Positions 5,547 through 6,796 of a stretch of 6,796 nt of DNA are shown here, piece by piece (within the stretch, counting starts at the first letter, position 1; the number at the start of each line of letters is the position of its first letter). The DNA lies in assembly GCA_013696185.1 (NCBI GenBank), contig JACCZA010000244.1, positions 1 to 6,796 on the forward strand. The letters run 5' to 3'. This DNA comes from Actinomycetota bacterium. Its GTDB lineage: Bacteria; Actinomycetota; Thermoleophilia; Gaiellales; Gaiellaceae. The notes under the pieces are model-generated. The model saw only the letters and a program-made list of their open reading frames with translations, ran no database searches and had not been told where the DNA came from. The position numbers were made by a program, and so were the translations under genes.

Positions 5547-6796
5547 GTGCCCGGGCGCTCACCGCCGGCCTCGGCGCGCTCCTCGTCTCCCTCGCGGTCG
5601 CGCTCGGGCTCGTGCTCCGCAGCGGCGCGGCCGGCGACGCGCTCGCGCCGCTCATCGCGATCGTCGCCGGGGCCTTCGCCGTCTATGCCCTCGCCGCCGT
5701 GCTGGTCGTCCGCGGGCACGTGCGCGGCCGCTTCGCCGTCGGCCTCGTCCTGGTCGTCGCGCTCGCCGCGCGACTCGCGCTCGCCGTCCACGAGCCGACA
5801 ATCTCGCGCGATGCCTACCGCTACGTCTGGGACGGCGAGGTCGCCGCCGCCGGGATCAACCCGTACCGCTACCCGCCGGCCGACCCGGCCCTCGCGGGCC
5901 TGCGCGACCGAGACGTGTACCCGAGCATCGACCGCAAGCAGGCCCCGACGATCTACCCGCCGGTCGCCCAGGGCCTCTTCCGGGCGCTGCACGAGCTCCG
6001 GCCCGGCAGCATCGTCGCCGTCAAGCTTGCGTTCGTCGCGCTCGACCTCGTCGCGATCTGCCTGGTCATGCTGGCGCTCGCCCGCTTCGGTCTGCGTCCC
6101 GAGCGGGCGATCCTCTACGCCTGGCACCCGCTCGCGATCGTCGAGATCGGCCACTCGGGTCACGTCGACGGCGTCGCGGCGCTCCTCGTCCTCGCCGCCG
6201 TGCTGCTCTTCGTGCGTGGACGCCCGCTCGCCACCGGCGTCGCGCTCGCCGCCGCGACCCTCGTCAAGCTCTACGCGGTCGCGGCCCTGCCCGCGCTGCT
6301 CTGGCGCGACCGCGTGCGCGACCTGCGGCTCGTCCTCGCCTTCGCGGCGACCGTCGTGCTCGCCTACCTGCCGTTCCTCGGGGTCGGGACGGGCGTGCTC
6401 GGCTACCTGCCCGGCTACGTCGAGGAGGAGGGCTTCGCCTCGGGCGAGCGCTTCTACCTCGCCCCGCTGACGCCGGGGATCCCCTTTGTCGCGGTCGTCG
6501 TCTGCGCCATGGCCGCCCTCGCCCTCGTGCTCTGGCGCTCGGCACCGGCGCGGGGGGCGGAGGTGCCGAGCCGCGTGCTCCTCCTCTTCGTCTCGCTGCT
6601 CGTGCTCGCGACGCCCGCCTACCCGTGGTACGGCCTGCTCGCGCTGCTCTTCCTGCCCTTCGCCCGCGGCGTGCTGCTCCTGCCGGCCACCGTCCTCGGC
6701 GGGACGGCCCTCCTCCTCTACGTCCACCTGAAGGCCTCGGGCGAGCCGGCCTGGCCGCTCCACGTCGCCTACGCCGGCGGGGCGGCGGCGCTCGCC
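5543..6796 (+). CDS. Polytopic GT-C-type glycosyltransferase (GT87/DUF2029-like), 3' end missing
   Basis: From the GTG at 5543 (GTGA overlap with the preceding stop) the frame is open for 418 codons to the right edge with no stop. The product has about ten hydrophobic segments (three before residue 84, the rest after about 158) around an external loop. The loop carries RDAYRYVWDGEVAAAGINPY (89-108), with the acidic Asp90 and Asp97, and IYPP (137-140). Further marks are WHPLAIVEIGHSGHVDG (194-210) and TPAYPWYG (357-364). This is the pattern of GT-C membrane transferases that use polyprenyl-phosphate sugars as donors on the outer face of the membrane, such as polyprenyl-phosphomannose-dependent mannosyltransferases. 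Known relatives are of similar length, so only a short tail is probably missing. The Shine-Dalgarno site is weak, suggesting translational coupling. Donor and acceptor are unknown; the nearby GT2 is the obvious donor-maker. Confidence 0.85.
   Translation, partial: MSARALTAGLGALLVSLAVALGLVLRSGAAGDALAPLIAIVAGAFAVYALAAVLVVRGHVRGRFAVGLVLVVALAARLALAVHEPTISRDAYRYVWDGEVAAAGINPYRYPPADPALAGLRDRDVYPSIDRKQAPTIYPPVAQGLFRALHELRPGSIVAVKLAFVALDLVAICLVMLALARFGLRPERAILYAWHPLAIVEIGHSGHVDGVAALLVLAAVLLFVRGRPLATGVALAAATLVKLYAVAALPALLWRDRVRDLRLVLAFAATVVLAYLPFLGVGTGVLGYLPGYVEEEGFASGERFYLAPLTPGIPFVAVVVCAMAALALVLWRSAPARGAEVPSRVLLLFVSLLVLATPAYPWYGLLALLFLPFARGVLLLPATVLGGTALLLYVHLKASGEPAWPLHVAYAGGAAALA

Noticed and set aside
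5360..6763. A 467-codon minus-strand open frame rich in Glu, Arg, Gly and Asp
   Set aside because: It is the antisense of the GT-C gene, where hydrophobic codons read backwards become charged. It has no motif and no supported start.

Overview
The window is a very GC-rich, almost gap-free stretch of bacterial chromosome. GTG starts, strong C or G preference at third positions (CTC and GTC favoured) and stop/start overlaps between genes suggest an actinobacterium. A deep-branching lineage such as Thermoleophilia is my best guess, from style rather than from a marker gene.

Layout. (1) 1-128, minus strand: the first 42 codons of a gene running off the left edge, with a membrane segment at its start, possibly a sensor protein. 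(2) 129-261: a divergent intergenic region holding Shine-Dalgarno sites for both flanking genes and a tandem 11-bp direct repeat resembling an OmpR/PhoB-type box. (3) 262-1476: a Sec-exported 404-residue protein of unrecognised function. (4) 1477-1549: a strong hairpin followed by the ribosome binding site of the next gene. (5) 1550-6796: six tightly packed plus-strand genes. These are a PLP-dependent class I/II aminotransferase, a family 2 glycosyltransferase of the polyprenyl-phosphate-sugar synthase type, a DUF2064/TIGR04282 nucleotidyltransferase-like protein, a small four-helix membrane protein, a sulfite-oxidase-superfamily molybdopterin oxidoreductase, and a polytopic GT-C-type glycosyltransferase cut by the right edge. 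The last gene has no stop codon before the window ends.

Every junction in this block overlaps by 4 to about 16 bases, so it almost certainly forms one transcription unit. The most economical reading is a cell-envelope glycosylation module. The GT2 would load a sugar onto a polyprenyl-phosphate carrier on the cytoplasmic face, the DUF2064 protein may supply or modify a nucleotide-linked precursor, and the GT-C enzyme would transfer the lipid-linked sugar outside. The molybdenum enzyme and its neighbouring membrane protein look like an anchor and catalytic pair that in other bacteria is often one polypeptide (from memory). How the oxidoreductase and the aminotransferase relate to glycan assembly is unknown, and that combination is the most interesting part of the window. 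No RNA genes, CRISPR arrays, insertion sequences or phage genes were seen.
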